Below, one piece after another: positions 1-25,395 of a stretch of DNA of 64,000 bases; positions within the stretch are counted from its first letter, which is position 1, and each line of letters begins with the position of its first letter. Made by a program: the position numbers and the translations under genes. Under the pieces are notes generated by a model that was not told the origin of the DNA, ran no database searches, and worked only from the letters and a program-made list of their open reading frames with translations. Location: contig CM022671.1 of the NCBI GenBank assembly GCA_012295275.1, forward strand, positions 1,450,832 through 1,514,831, in the 5' to 3' direction. Origin of the DNA: Chrysomallon squamiferum (taxonomy: Eukaryota; Mollusca; Gastropoda; Neomphalida; Peltospiridae).

Positions 1-659
1 TGTCTGGCTGTCTCTTTCTCTCTAAGCAAAACTTTTAGCAGTTTGTAAAGACAGCATATAAGTTACTGACAACTGAAGTATTTAAAACTATATACAATAA
101 ATACTAGATTTATTGCTACTTATTCTCTCTAGTTCGAAACACTTTTGCACTGCTAAGCCGTAATAATAACTGACTTTATTTGTATCTGCTTCACACTCTC
201 ATTTGGCTATGTTCTCACGACCTCTACTGTCTGAACTAATAAAAACATAAACACGCACACATATGAAGGCGCATTATAAAATCTCATAAACCTATCTATA
301 GTAGTCTTGAAAAGTTAAGTCAGTCAGTTTTTGCTGTATCAGACCTTTGTTTTAAATACTGAATTTTAACCTGTGGTAAATAGCAGTAATAAAGAAAATA
401 GTATGTACGACCACAAATTACAAGTGGCTAATCATCTTATCCTAGTGATATTTTAATATACAGCAGTGTTTTGTAGATAGCAGTATATCTCTTAATAGTA
501 TTTAGAAATTTTGCTGTAAAGTTTGTACTATTGGGAAATGACTAGGACCGGCGGAAAGCTATGATATAATAGCAGACGATAACAAAACTAGAAAAACACA
601 TTGAACATATATTGTTATATTGTCGAAAATCTGCAACAGACTAAATAAACAAATTAATT

Positions 660-696
660 AATTAAATAAATAAATTGCTAAGAAAAAAAATAAAAA

Positions 697-737
<41 letters not shown>

Positions 738-808
738 TAAAAAAAAAAAATAATAATATGTTTATTATTATGATTATGATGATGATGATCATCTTCTTCA
801 TCATCATC
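660..808. repeat. (TAA)n run and (GAT)/(ATC) hairpin
   Basis: An AT-rich stretch contains about a dozen TAA units (697-733). It is followed by GAT repeats that run directly into ATC/TTC repeats, so the segment around 777-808 can fold on itself. Confidence 0.8.
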
Positions 809-937
809 AGGGAAGTATCAGAAGAAAATATCTACTTTAGACATTTCAATGCTATAATATAAATTATTCGTATCAAAGTTACATTAATCAGTACAAAACC
901 TAAAAAAAAACAAAAACTAAATAAAAACACAACTCAC

Positions 938-1004
938 AGTCAAAAGCTTGTTCGGAATGGCTGCTTCCATCAACAGCTATCAGCACTGTTCTACCTTCAG
1001 CCAT
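938..1004 (-). CDS. Universal stress protein-like, first coding exon (partial gene)
   Basis: Reading the minus strand from the ATG at 1004-1002 gives MAEGRTVLIAVDGSSHSEQA, then F-D. After 22 codons and one extra base it meets a GTGAGT donor at 937. The block TVLIAVDGS..SE.AFD is the beta1/loop start of the USP (UspA) fold, which in animals usually reads 'xxVLIAVDGSxxSExAFxW'. The single T left at the exon end would give the expected Trp if the next exon begins GG. USP-fold proteins are small cytosolic nucleotide-binding proteins linked to stress responses. No further USP exon is visible between 1 and 937, so the rest must lie beyond the left edge. Only the N-terminus supports the family call, so confidence is moderate. 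Confidence 0.6.
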
Positions 1005-1300
1005 ACTGAGATGTGTACAAGCCTGTAAAAACCACTGACTGAGATGTTCAGCACTTCAAAGACACTTCGGTCAAATGAACATTCGACCTTCACCTCATGC
1101 AACATGAATAAGCAGACGACTAGAAGGGTATAAAAAAAGGGCGCAGATAAGCTTCTCTTTCCACTTGTTCTGCTGTCTGCTGGGTTTTTTTCCCGCGCTA
1201 GTTTGTTCAGATTGCGGCCAGTTTCGTCTTATCAAAATTAGCGATCAGTATTTCTTCTTTCTCCCTGGCTTTGTCGAATAACCATTAAACCATTAGCCAT
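1005..1300 (-). promoter_or_regulatory. Probable promoter/5' region of the USP-like gene
   Basis: This is unique sequence directly upstream of the USP start codon. An AT-rich TATAAAAA element lies at 1129-1136, but it is oriented for the plus strand; on the minus strand it reads TTTTTATA. No transcription start can be fixed. The assignment rests only on position next to the first coding exon. Confidence 0.25.
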
Positions 1301-1995
1301 TGCATGCATTCCTCAGACCGATTACGTATTGTAATAAATACAGTTGCAGGTATGTAGGTACATTCGTACGTAGGTGGGTGTGTATGTATGTTTGTATGTG
1401 TAATTGTATGTGAAATTGTATGTATGCGTGTCTGTGTGTGAATGTATATATGCATTAATGTATGTATGTATATATGTGTGAATACGTGTGTAATTCATGT
1501 AACAACTATGAGCTCATATTTGTTTTGTCATTACTTTCATTCTTGACAAATGCTGCATGGATATGTAATATTTTGGTGATATGTTTTTTTTTTTTTTTTT
1601 TAAATTTAGAAAAAAACCCCAGCCTTTTGGAAAATCACGACTTTTAGTACATGTAACAGTTTGTGCTGTCACCTAACATGTTAAAATAAATCTCATGTTT
1701 ATTTAATATTTTTCACATTATAATTATATATATATAAAAAATAATAATAATAATAATTAATTAATTAAAATGAACATAAATAAATGCAGAATACAAATGA
1801 ATTTTAATTTCACAAACTTTTTTAGAAGACGTAGAGCTTTTGTCAGCGAAATGCCATATATTTTTTAATGTTATTATTTTTAAATACTGTAGAAAATACC
1901 AGAAAAATTAAATTAAAAGCAGACTCTCCATGTTAGAGAAGATAACTTAACCAGTATTTATTTTAATATTTACTGTTTTATAATATAATAATATA

Positions 1996-2123
<128 letters not shown>

Positions 2124-2369
2124 GTAACAACAGTAACACAATCAGTGATAATAATGATGATGATGGTTATAATGATGATGATGATGGTTATAATGATGAT
2201 GATGATGACAGGCTATAGCAAAAGCTCTTCTCCTCATCTACTTTCACGTGTGGAGTGAGCGGCTTTAGCTTTAACAGTTTGTCCTACCCGTGATGTGTAA
2301 TCATGTCAAATTTTAAAGCCTTCACTCAACTGTTTGAACGTATTTAGCGCACAAACCAAGGTGGCACTA

Positions 2370-2645
2370 CAGTGGCGTGCAGAGTGGGGGTGGGTGGGCC
2401 GAAGGGGCGGTGGCCGCGGACATCCAAATGGGGGTGGGGCATTCGATCAGAGAAAAGAACTTAATAAATTTGGTTGAATTATATTTAAATCAAATAAATT
2501 ATTTATTTTATATTCATCTGTGTTTACATATTCAAAATATCTTCCTTTCTCAAAATATTTCTCAGTACTAGACCGTATACTAGAGTTTTTGGAGCAAACA
2601 ATCAAGGATTTGTCCCGGGCATCACCACACCTCTGCACGCCACTG
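2370..2645. mobile_element. Non-autonomous DNA transposon (MITE) with perfect 15-bp inverted ends
   Basis: The left end CAGTGGCGTGCAGAG (2370-2384) is matched exactly in inverse by CTCTGCACGCCACTG (2631-2645), giving an element of about 276 bp. The CAGTGGCG start resembles hAT-family ends. I cannot find a clean 8-bp target duplication: the flanks read ...GGCACTA and TTAGAAAC. A TA-type insertion is also possible. The interior has no transposase, and short open frames in it look incidental. The GC-rich interior contrasts with the AT-rich surroundings. Confidence 0.7.
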
Positions 2646-2842
2646 TTAGAAACTAATAAAAATTCCTTGAACAGATGTTTATGAAAACCAGCAATGCTAA
2701 TTTCCAAACACGAGGTCAGCCAGTACAGAGCATGCTGGCTTTGCTTCACGTAGATACTTCTAAATAAAGTATATCATAACACATGCGTGTGTGTTCATAC
2801 ATGTAAGTATAGAGATATCATTCTTACAGATCATCAGTTTAT

Positions 2843-3034
<192 letters not shown>

Positions 3035-3084
3035 ATCATAGAATGAATATTATTACAATTCTTGTTGGGGTTTTTTGGTTGTAT

Positions 3085-3115
<31 letters not shown>

Positions 3116-5931
3116 ATTTTACTTGTTTTTAATATTTTTTATTTGGTTTATCAAGGAAAACCAAATCTACTGAAGGACAGGTTTAAAGATACAAAACCGT
3201 TCCAAGACAAATAAAGTAGACATCTCTTAGCGTCTTTTATTAATAAATACATGTCTAATAGCCACTTTACCATCTGTGTCATCATCAGACTTTCTTCTGT
3301 CACTTTCCTTTCAGTCTTTTTCTTTTTCTTTTATTCAGACAATAAACTTTTAGTTAGATACAATTTAAAAAGTATTTTAATAAATCTCTCTAACTCTCTT
3401 CTGTAAATGTCTGTCCATCCCTTTCTGTCTGTCTGTCGGTCTGTCTGTCTGTGTATTTCTCTTTGTCTCTGTTTATCTCAGTCTGTCTCTCTGGTAGTGC
3501 TAACATCACTCTGTCTGTCGCACGGTGCTTACTTATGTACACATCTGTATAATAATGATGATGAAGAAGGTAAGAACAAGAAGAAGGGTCAAGACTATAA
3601 CATATGTGTTGGATTCCCCCAGCCAGTAGGTTAATTACGCGTGTGTTATCGACGCTTTCTTGTAAAAAAAAGAGATGATTCTCTACGCCACATAATGAAT
3701 AAAAATTATAAAAAGAACCAGCAGCTGCGAGAATCGGTCGAATATCGACGTGGAAAATGAATTGGTGCTCTGCGTCTGGTGGAAACGCGGAATATCCGGT
3801 TTGCATTATGACCTTCACCTTCTGAATGCTTATTTTTCTCAGTGTTTTCGTTGTTCGAGATTTCTTGCGGAACATTCGATATAGTCCCTTGTTGTTCAGT
3901 TTCTTACTATAGTTCTACTTCTAACCAGCACTGTTGTGAGTATTTACATGTTATTCTTCTTGGATATTACTGTTAACAAACATTACCTGTACGACCGCTG
4001 TCTGCTGTTACATGACAATTCATTTCTGCTTCTACTATTACAGCCGTTACCTTTATTACTGCTGCTACAACAGTATTGGTATATACTACGAGTATTGGTA
4101 CTACTACAACCACGACTATATCTACTGCTATAGAGAAACGACTCCTACACCAGCTATTATATATATATTTAGTACTTTAGTACTTGAGTGTTTCTACTAA
4201 TTTACTACTTCTAATTTTATCCTGAGTTTACAAATGTAGTCAGGGAGGGAATAATTCGATCGACCCTTAATCCGGATAAGAACCGGGATTATCAGGATTT
4301 AGATACAATGTCGGATTTGTACGGATAATTCGTCTTTTTACTTTTTCTTTCTTTTCTGAATTCCTTAGGTTACAAAGAAAAGTGCCAATCTTCCGTCTTC
4401 TGTTAAAATGAGGAAAGTGTATTTAGCTGATACATTATATTAATGTGCAAGAATGAACAACTACAGACAGTGGCAGATAATTTTCAGTGGAACCTAAGAA
4501 CGAAGGCAACGAAAATTGATTACATTGTTTAAAGGTAAAAATATGCATTGCTTTTTAGTCTTTATTACGCTGAGTAAAATTATATTGTGATAAACATGGT
4601 TGGGGATACTTTAAATCTGACGCTGAATCTGTTTGGTCAGTCTGTATAACAAACAATGAAAGGAACAAAAACCACTTGACATAATTTTTTTGGAGGGGCT
4701 GTTCGCAGTTGTAAAGTTGGTCCTAGGTAAAAGAACATAATTGACGCAACATGTACGACTCGACTGAGTGAGTTTATGAATGAGTTTATCCTGTCGTCTC
4801 GCTATTTAGGTTATCAAACATGCAGCCTTCGTTTGTGAAAGTAAAACCAAAACCTAATCTGTGTTAATGAAATGATAATGTCCAAAAAGTAGTTCTGTGA
4901 TTTGACATATGAATGAATATACAAACGAACGAATAACGAAATAACGAGAGAATAAATAAATGAACGAATGAATAACTGAACGAATGAATGAATGAATAAA
5001 CAGATGAATAAACGAACGAATTAATGAACGAATGAATGTTTGTGAATAACTTCCTATTTTGATATAATCTGTTTTATGATTAAACATATGAGTTTAACAT
5101 GGTACAGAAAACCTGAGAGTATTAACATGTACTTAGCTGGGTAAGAAAGCAGACGTTCCAGTGACTGTGTTCGTTTTAATAAAAAAAGTTAGCAGATGCT
5201 CAGTCTGTCAGGCTTCAATACGTTTCTAAGTTTGAAATAACTGGTGAATGTTTTGTTCGTTTGTTTATTTGTTTTGTTGTTGTTTATTTGTTTATTAATT
5301 AATTTTATTATTATTATTATTATTATTTGAAATGTTGGCGTTTTTACATCCTCACGACATTGTTATTAATTAACAAACATCAATCGCTAGAAACTAAACA
5401 TTTATGCTGGAAGTCTACAAAAGGTATTCATTGAGTGTATCAGCTTGTTACGTCATCAGTTAAATTTAAGCAATCCACAGATAGTAAATTTATAATCTTC
5501 TAATTCCAGTTATGTGTTTGCCAGAAACACTTTTCCTGAACATTTTATAGTCAGTGGAATAATAATAATAAAAAGTTTCATATAAAAAAAATGTGATTAC
5601 ATGGAATATGTTATAGCAATCTTCTTTTTTTTTTTTTTTTTAATATTTATTTATTTCGTGTTTCTTTGTGTTTCATTTCATTTCATTTTATTATGTCCAG
5701 TTAATGGAAACATTAGCTAGGCAGGACAAGAAATACTGTAGCAAGGTCAGCGTGACTGAGTTCAGAATGAATGTTCCATACAGTGTAACCAATGGCAACG
5801 AAACGTGGCCGACATTCCTTTAATTATTCATGAACTGGCAACGAATGATTCCAGGTCATCGAATTAAAAATAAAAAATGCTGTTAGCTTACGATTTATTA
5901 CCACAAACATAAACACACACATGTACATAAA

Positions 5932-6018
5932 ACCCGCGCGTGCGCGCGCACGCATACACACAGAGAAGAAAAAGACAACACAGGCGGTCACAAACGCATA
6001 TGTATATATATATATATA
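5932..6018. repeat. Alternating CG/CA purine-pyrimidine tract followed by (TA)n
   Basis: An alternating CGCGCGTGCGCGCGCACGCA stretch (about 5935-5954) leads into CACACA and then an ATATATAT run near 6001-6018. Such strict alternation is the classic Z-DNA-prone composition. Confidence 0.7.
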
Positions 6019-6065
6019 CATACATTCATAACTCTCATTAGCATTAGTCGTACGGAAAACATATA

Positions 6066-6271
<206 letters not shown>

Positions 6272-6445
6272 TTAATAAGACGAGTCAGTCATCCTGAGCC
6301 TCGTGAACACGGGCTGTTCTACTCACGTTCAAAGCGGTTTTAGTCGTCTAAAACTCACAGTACTATTACTGTTACATTACTATTACTGTTACATTACAAA
6401 TCGGAAGATTTCTTGTTATTGTAGTTTTTATTATTATTATTATTA

Positions 6446-6480
<35 letters not shown>

Positions 6481-6923
6481 TAAGCAAAAACTTTCGATGT
6501 TTTTATCTGTTCTTGATTGACGTGTCTTTAGCTAAAGAATTTTATCTTTAATTCTATTTATTTTTGACTTATTTTTCGCACTCGACTGATACTGTCTAGA
6601 GCAGACATCCCAGAGTCTTTGTTTGTGTGCAAAAAAGAAACAAAAACGAATAATGTGGTTCAACGTGGATTGTTCTGAATAGCGGGAGACACTATTGTCA
6701 ACTGAAATCCACGGACTGCCAGTGTCACGTGATCCTTTACAAGCAGCCATCGTTAACGTCTGGTTTTATTATCAATATTTAAAACGAGTCAGCGGACTGG
6801 AAATACGGGGTCGGTATTCTCTGAAGTGGAAGATGGTAACAGAACCTGTATAAGTTATCGCTTTCTCGTCTGTATATGTACGTACGTGTGTCTATGTGTA
6901 TGTTTGTATGAGTATATGTACGT

Positions 6924-6992
6924 GTGTATGTATGTTTGAGTATTTGTATGTGTGTATGTATGTATGAGTATATGTATGTGTGTGTATGTATG

Positions 6993-7052
<60 letters not shown>

Positions 7053-7070
7053 GTACGTACGTATGTATAT
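6924..7070. repeat. (GTAT)n/(TA)n microsatellite
   Basis: Imperfect GTAT/GTGTAT repeats (about 6890-6996) are followed by about 27 TA units (6997-7051). Confidence 0.95.
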
Positions 7071-7440
7071 ACAGATAATTCATATTTTCGATTTGATAAT
7101 TTTATTTGATTTTGTTTTTTTTGCCTAATTGTGTATGTTTGCGAGAATGTACATGTATTTATACCTACACACACATACACAAAGCGTGTGCCACACAGAG
7201 AACTATTTAGTGATTAGAATGAAGTCACACTGTATCTCCATCCACCTTGCTATAAGCTCCTGACATGACGTAGTGTGATACAACAGGAGTAGAACAGCGC
7301 GCAGACGGGAACTGTTCTTTGTAACCACTGAACCAGAAAGCGTTTATCGATTAAATAATTAAAAAAAAGATATTTTATTTTTAATTTATTTTATTATTAT
7401 TTTTATTCAATCTAACTTTCTTGCTTTTAGCCTGTAGTTA

Positions 7441-7641
7441 CAACAGCTGCACCGCCCGATAGCAGACTTCTGCATCATCCCTGGAAACAGGATCTTAACT
7501 GCGCATGCGTATATGACGGCTGTATTCGGCACGCTAACCCTTTAACGTACTCGATTTTTATTTCCGTTTGCTCTCAGTCGCGTTAGGAATTGTATTACTC
7601 TTCTCGCTGTTTCTGAAATTGTATTAGCTTACACTGCATAG
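7441..7641 (+). promoter_or_regulatory. Candidate alternative promoter / first exon A of the SLC22 gene
   Basis: The sequence is more GC-rich than its surroundings and contains GCGCATGCGT (about 7501-7510), which matches the NRF1 palindrome core. It ends in a donor-like CATAG|GTAAAT after 7641. The same order of elements is kept in the duplicated copy at 9421-9638. The SLC22 start-codon exon begins with a 3' splice acceptor (TATTAG at 11906-11911), so non-coding upstream exons must exist, and this is a plausible one. No transcript evidence is available. Confidence 0.35.
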
Positions 7642-7695
7642 GTAAATACGATTTTGTTGTTTTTTTTCTAAAATCTATATCTATATCTTTATCTG

Positions 7696-7699
<4 letters not shown>

Positions 7700-7773
<74 letters not shown>

Positions 7774-7797
7774 TGTGTGTGATTGTGTGTGTGTGTA
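7700..7797. repeat. (TG)n microsatellite inside copy A
   Basis: Interrupted TG repeats with occasional TATG and GATT. They are absent from the equivalent place in copy B. Confidence 0.95.
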
Positions 7798-8811
7798 ATT
7801 TAATTTACGTAATATTTTGATTATGAAAGAAAATGGTATTAGCATACGTAAAATATGATTTCTTCATTAAATGGATGTTTTCTTTATTCTTACTTCGTGT
7901 GTGTTAGTTCTGTGTTTTTATGTGGTACACATAATTACGTGTTCGCGTAGCACGTGAGTTCGTGTAAGTGTAAGTTACATGGTGCGTGTATTTATATGAG
8001 TATACATATGGCGTCTGTTCATTATCTGTGTAATCAATAACTGTGACGCAGTATGCTGACTACATCGCGACGTCTGTGTATTCTGCATCACACAAAACAA
8101 TCGATGGAGACGTACAAACGTGCACAACGTACTCTGTGCAGTGATCTTACATACCTTACAGAAGGTTAATGTACTTTAATAAGCAAAATGTATACTACGA
8201 TACTCAAATGCTGTTTTATTAATTGTATAACACATTCGTATTAAGGACAGGGATTATGTAGGTCAGTGGGTTCTGTAAGTCAGAGCAGTGTAGTGTAGGC
8301 TTTAATACTTTAATAAGCCGAGTTACAGTCTTTGGTCAAAATGCTTTAATAAGATCAATCAGTAAAAAAATGAAAAGGCTTTAGTAAGAGCCACAAAGAA
8401 GGATGTATAAGTCAAAAATGATTTAATAATGACAAATATTCCAACCAAAAAATTGAAATATTTTAATAAAGCCAAAGAAATATGTAAATACTTTAACAAG
8501 ATCAAAATATCTTATTTGTCTAGGAGGACGTGCTTGAATGTCATCGAAATTGATATTTGTGTTTAAATAATTGTAGACCGTTTGTCGTTTTATAAACTTC
8601 AGCATTTCAAAAACTTGATTAGTTTCATCGTTCATGGTATAAATATATATTGTTTTAATTTGTTGTAATATATAATATATATATATATTTATTTATTTAT
8701 GTGTGAATACGTATGTATGTATGTGTGTGTATCCTCTCTCTCTTCTCTGTTTTTCTTTCACTCTGTAAAACTGCAGAAGTACTGAGTAAATGAGCTGACA
8801 CACACACACAC

Positions 8812-9028
8812 ACACATTCACAAAACAAGCATAAACACAAAAAGAAATATTAATATTTTAAACGACATTCATTTTTTTTTCGTAAGACTGTGAATGTACA
8901 CATATTTGTACCTGCAAACATATAACATATACACATTCACAAAACAAGCATAAACACAAAAAGAAATATTAATATTTTAAACGACATTCATTTTTTTTTT
9001 CGTAAGACTGTGAATGTACACATATTTG
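8812..9028 (+). repeat. Tandem pair of ~97-bp direct repeats
   Basis: The segment 8812-8908, starting ACACATTCACAAAACAAGCA and ending CATATTTG, recurs nearly unchanged at 8931-9028. Only the homopolymer T run differs. Its near identity shows it is far younger than the flanking copy A/copy B duplication. Confidence 0.9.
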
Positions 9029-9228
9029 ATGTTTTGTTTTTATTTTATTTAACAGACAGTAGCCGCTGTCTGATTCGCAGCATGACGTCTGCTGCATCCA
9101 CTTTTACACAGACAGGAAAGTAGTCGTGGAACACTAGCTGGAACGGGAAAACATACACTGAGTAGAACTGTGCATATCTCATAACGCGCCTCATACATGT
9201 TTTATACCGCTGAACCAGAGCGCGCTTA

Positions 9229-9231
9229 TCG

Positions 9232-9298
<67 letters not shown>

Positions 9299-9309
9299 TG
9301 ATGATGATG
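9229..9309. repeat. (TAA)n-(TGA)n microsatellite
   Basis: About 21 ATA/TAA units are followed by four TGA units. Confidence 0.95.
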
Positions 9310-9420
9310 AAAAAAACAAAAATTTCAGTATTAAATAAAAAAAATAAAAAATAAAAAAAAGTAAAATAATAAATACATTTTTCAAAAAAACGCTTTCCGC
9401 CGTTTCCCGCTGTTTTCCGC

Positions 9421-9638
9421 CAGTTAACAGCGGCTCCGTCTCGTAGCAGACGTCGTTATCGTACTGGAACAGCGAGCTTCCAGCGCGCATGCGTGCGAGG
9501 CAGCCTGACTCACCTCGCTAACCCTTTAACGCGTTCAGTCTACGCCAAGTTTTCATTTTCCATTTGCTCTCAGACGTGCAGGAACGTATCGCAGAAAGTG
9601 TGTTCTCCTCGCCGCTTGCCTTAGCTTTCATTTCTTGG
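9421..9638 (+). promoter_or_regulatory. Candidate alternative promoter / first exon B of the SLC22 gene
   Basis: It has the same element order as copy A: GCGCGCATGCGTGCG (about 9482-9496, NRF1-like), GCTAACCCTTTAACGCG, TTTGCTCTCAGACG, and then a donor-like TTGG|GTAACT after 9638. Conservation of both the NRF1-like motif and a donor in diverged duplicates argues for function. The link to SLC22 is inferred from strand and position. Confidence 0.35.
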
Positions 9639-10650
9639 GTAACTACAACATTTTTATACATTTAGTTTAATTATGTGTGACATTTTGATTTAGAATGAAA
9701 GTGGTACTAGCGTCCGGAGACATCGTTTTGGCATTAAACAGATGTTTTCTTTTATTCTTACTTAACTTATTCCAGGTTAGTTAAGTGTAATTACGTGTTG
9801 CATGTGCGTGTTCGTGAACGTGGTGCGTTTGTTTGTCTGAGTTGCGTGGTGCGTGTATTTGTGTGTGTGCAGATTGTGCTTGTGTGTCTGTCTCTGCGTA
9901 ATCAATAAATGTGAGGCATAATTCTGATTATATCGGATTTTTATCGATTCTGTGACTGGATGTCACAGAACAGCAGACTGAATATTATAACCATGCACAA
10001 AGTATGTGTTATTTTCAATGTGGTCATAACACGTAGCTTACTTAAGTGAAACATATTTTAATAAAAAAAAGTTATATTAATTTCTTTATTTGAGAAAACA
10101 AGAAATATTCGTAATTCTTTATTAAGGACAGAGAAACATGAGTTACTTTATGTAGGTCAGTGGGCTGTAATAAGTGTAAGAAACGTAGTATAGGCTTGAA
10201 TGCTTTAATAAAGTTACTTACATATACTTTGGCCAGAATTCTTTGATACGGTTAACCGGCATAGGCAGGCAGGGTGAAAAATAGTTTAATAATAGTAACA
10301 AACAAGCATTTATAGGTGAAAATACTATTATAAAGATAAATATACTTATATAGGTCCAAAAAAAAAGAAAAAAAAAAAAAAAAGTGAACATATTAATAAG
10401 GCCAAAGAAATATCTAAATGCTTTAATAAGTCCAAAATATGTTATTTGTGTGGGTGGAATACTTCAATGTTATCAAAGTTAACATTTGTATTTAAATAAT
10501 AAAGACCATTAAACTTTTTATAAATTTCAGTATTTCAAAATCTTGATTTGTTTTTCCGTTTATATGTATTTCTTTACTTGTTTTTTGTTTTTTTTGGCAT
10601 CGTGAAAGTATGTACATATACATTTATTTATTTATCTGTCTCATACACAT

Positions 10651-10713
<63 letters not shown>
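10651..10713. repeat. (CA)n microsatellite
   Basis: A run of about 30 CA units with one CG interruption near the left end. Confidence 0.95.
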
Positions 10714-11718
10714 AGTCAAATATAAACTAGCATAAACAGTAATATTATAATCTAATCTTGTTTTATGGGGTATTAACCTGCTGTACAGAGGTTTTAACAA
10801 TAACAACGACTGGTGTTGTTTGGCATACGTCTAATACCTACGTGTTATTTATCTACGCACAATGAACACAGTGTCGTGCTTTCAGAAACATTTACTTTTT
10901 ACATGTGGATCGTTTGACACAGAGTAATTTTATCTTTCAAACACAATTACATATGTATATATATATATATACACACACATATAATTAAATACATACATAC
11001 ATACAAATAATATAATATATATATGTATAGGTCACTGTAAGAAACTGTATTTTCATCGTATAAAAAAACTAAATTAAACCCCAGATGCATGAATAAATGG
11101 ATCGGTCTCTTAGCGAGCAGAATCCTAGGATGTTTTCTATTTGTTTCACCTTAGGCAACTTTAAATAATTTAATTTATAACAATAATAACACTTGGTGCA
11201 TGTCTGCCGCTCTTAAGCCTAACGATGCTCACTCGAGCGTGAAATGATATACACACACAAGTGTATAGGAATTCGTGTTCACAAAACAGTAAAATAGGTA
11301 ACGGTACTGCGAGGAAAGATTTATTTAATACAGATAATGGAATGTTCTGAACTGTAAGACCTTTAATACGTCGCAGCTTCGCGTCATTTAAACCAGAGTC
11401 AGGGTTAAGTGTAAGTTGAAATGAAAAATTATTCATATATTCAGTGTTCTGCGTGCTTCTTTGAATTCTGAGTTTCTTTAAGATATTATTAATATTAAAA
11501 CTTATTGAAATGTCGTGATATATATATATAGATATAAAAGATATTCTGAAAATATCAATATATTTACTCTAAGATAATCTAGTTAATATTTAATGGCACG
11601 GACATTATTATTATTCAAACGTCAATTCTTTATTTTTCTTTTTTTTCCCCTGTAATTCATGTACATATTGGTATGTGTTATAGCAATAACATATTTATTA
11701 ATTGTTTAATGCTGTTTA

Positions 11719-11741
11719 AAATAATAATAATAATAATAATC

Positions 11742-11794
<53 letters not shown>

Positions 11795-11815
11795 TATTTA
11801 TTATTATTATTATTT
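11719..11815. repeat. (TAA)n / (TTA)n microsatellite
   Basis: A long TAA run with one CATAATAA interruption flips into a short TTA run, giving a small hairpin. It lies about 100 bp upstream of the SLC22 start-exon acceptor. Confidence 0.9.
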
Positions 11816-11911
11816 TGAATGTACGTAGTTCTATCAATATTTGTAATAGATCATTGTAGTTTTTAGTATATTGCTGCTTTTAAATTCATTATTTTTATTG
11901 TATTGTATTAG

Positions 11912-11933
11912 ACGAAGACATCGAACTGCCATC
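11912..11933 (+). other. 5' UTR part of the SLC22 start-codon exon
   Basis: An acceptor TATTGTATTAG ends at 11911, and the ATG follows 22 bases later in ATCATGAAA. The upstream non-coding exon(s) are not located with certainty. Confidence 0.6.
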
Positions 11934-24519
<12,586 letters not shown>

Positions 24520-25345
24520 CCTGTCACTAACATTTTCATCAAACCACCACGTGATCTCAGGACCGTACTTCCCAGCAGATTTCTGAAGACACCACATGTA
24601 AAACCTGGTGCATTTACGTACAACAGATAGGACTGTTTTAATTAAGAACAGTAATTAAGAGCTGAGAATGACTGAAACGAACAGTATTAAATGAGGATAA
24701 GAACATGTAATCGTGAATTCGTAAATAGTACTTAAGTCAAAGCTCATCGTGTAATCTTGGAACTGTTTTAGTGGAGTCATATTCGAATCAGGCTCATATC
24801 CTTTTCCATCGGCCAAATCAATGTTTTATTACGGTAACAAAACAAATATTAGCTTCTGTCTTAATTCGCTTTTACTGTTTTAATTTCACACGCAGACAAA
24901 CGCACATACACCTAAACACGTTCACTACTGCTGCTCCGTAACTAAATGGAAAACACATGTTTTTGAAGACTGGCTGCAGATTTAGCTCAACAGACTAAAA
25001 TCATACCAGCTGTGAATCTCGAATATGTAAATATATAGTGTGCTTCAAGTAATAATTAGTAGACAGTAGAAAATTATAGACTACATAAGCTGAGCTGTAC
25101 ATATTTTATCTTTGTTTTGCGTAGCAGTTGTTACTATGTTCAGAACATGACGTATGATGCTTGTGCAAATATTAAAACGGATATATTTTCTGTCTTTGTT
25201 TTTATTTTTAACTGTCATTCTGATTATGTGTTTTAGTGATGTTGTACTGCTGTTTTACATTTTCTACATCCGCAGTTATAAGTGAATGGAATTTCAGTAA
25301 GTTTTTGATATGGGAGATGTCAAATAAAAATACATAAAAGATGAT
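24520..25345 (+). other. Probable 3' UTR of the SLC22 gene
   Basis: AT-rich unique sequence ends near AATAAA at 25323-25328. The signal is followed by an (AAAT)n run (about 25349-25395). The exact cleavage site cannot be set. Confidence 0.45.
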
Positions 25346-25352
25346 GATGAAA

Positions 25353-25395
<43 letters not shown>

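Larger units (their letters stand above)
7290..8640 (+). repeat. Segmental tandem duplication, copy A
   Basis: This block aligns in order with 9150-10560. Shared landmarks are: 'CTGAACCAGA.. GCG.TTATCGAT'; the NRF1-like GCGCATGCGT; GCTAACCCTTTAACG; TTTGCTCTCAG; a splice-donor-like site; ATGTTTTCTTTATTCTTACTT; ATCAATAA.TGTGA.GCA; TATGTAGGTCAGTGGG; and GCCAAAGAAATAT..AAAT. Copies have diverged by substitutions and microsatellite insertion ((TG)n at 7709-7797 here, (TAA)n in copy B). Confidence 0.75.
9150..10560 (+). repeat. Segmental tandem duplication, copy B
   Basis: This is the downstream partner of 7290-8640, with the same landmarks in the same order. It carries a (TAA)n-(TGA)n insertion at 9229-9309 where copy A has only a few TAAT units, so the simple repeat expanded after the duplication. 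Confidence 0.75.

Noticed and set aside
3390-3875. 161-aa minus-strand frame
   Set aside because: Its second half is (CTGT)n translation and the first half has no family features.
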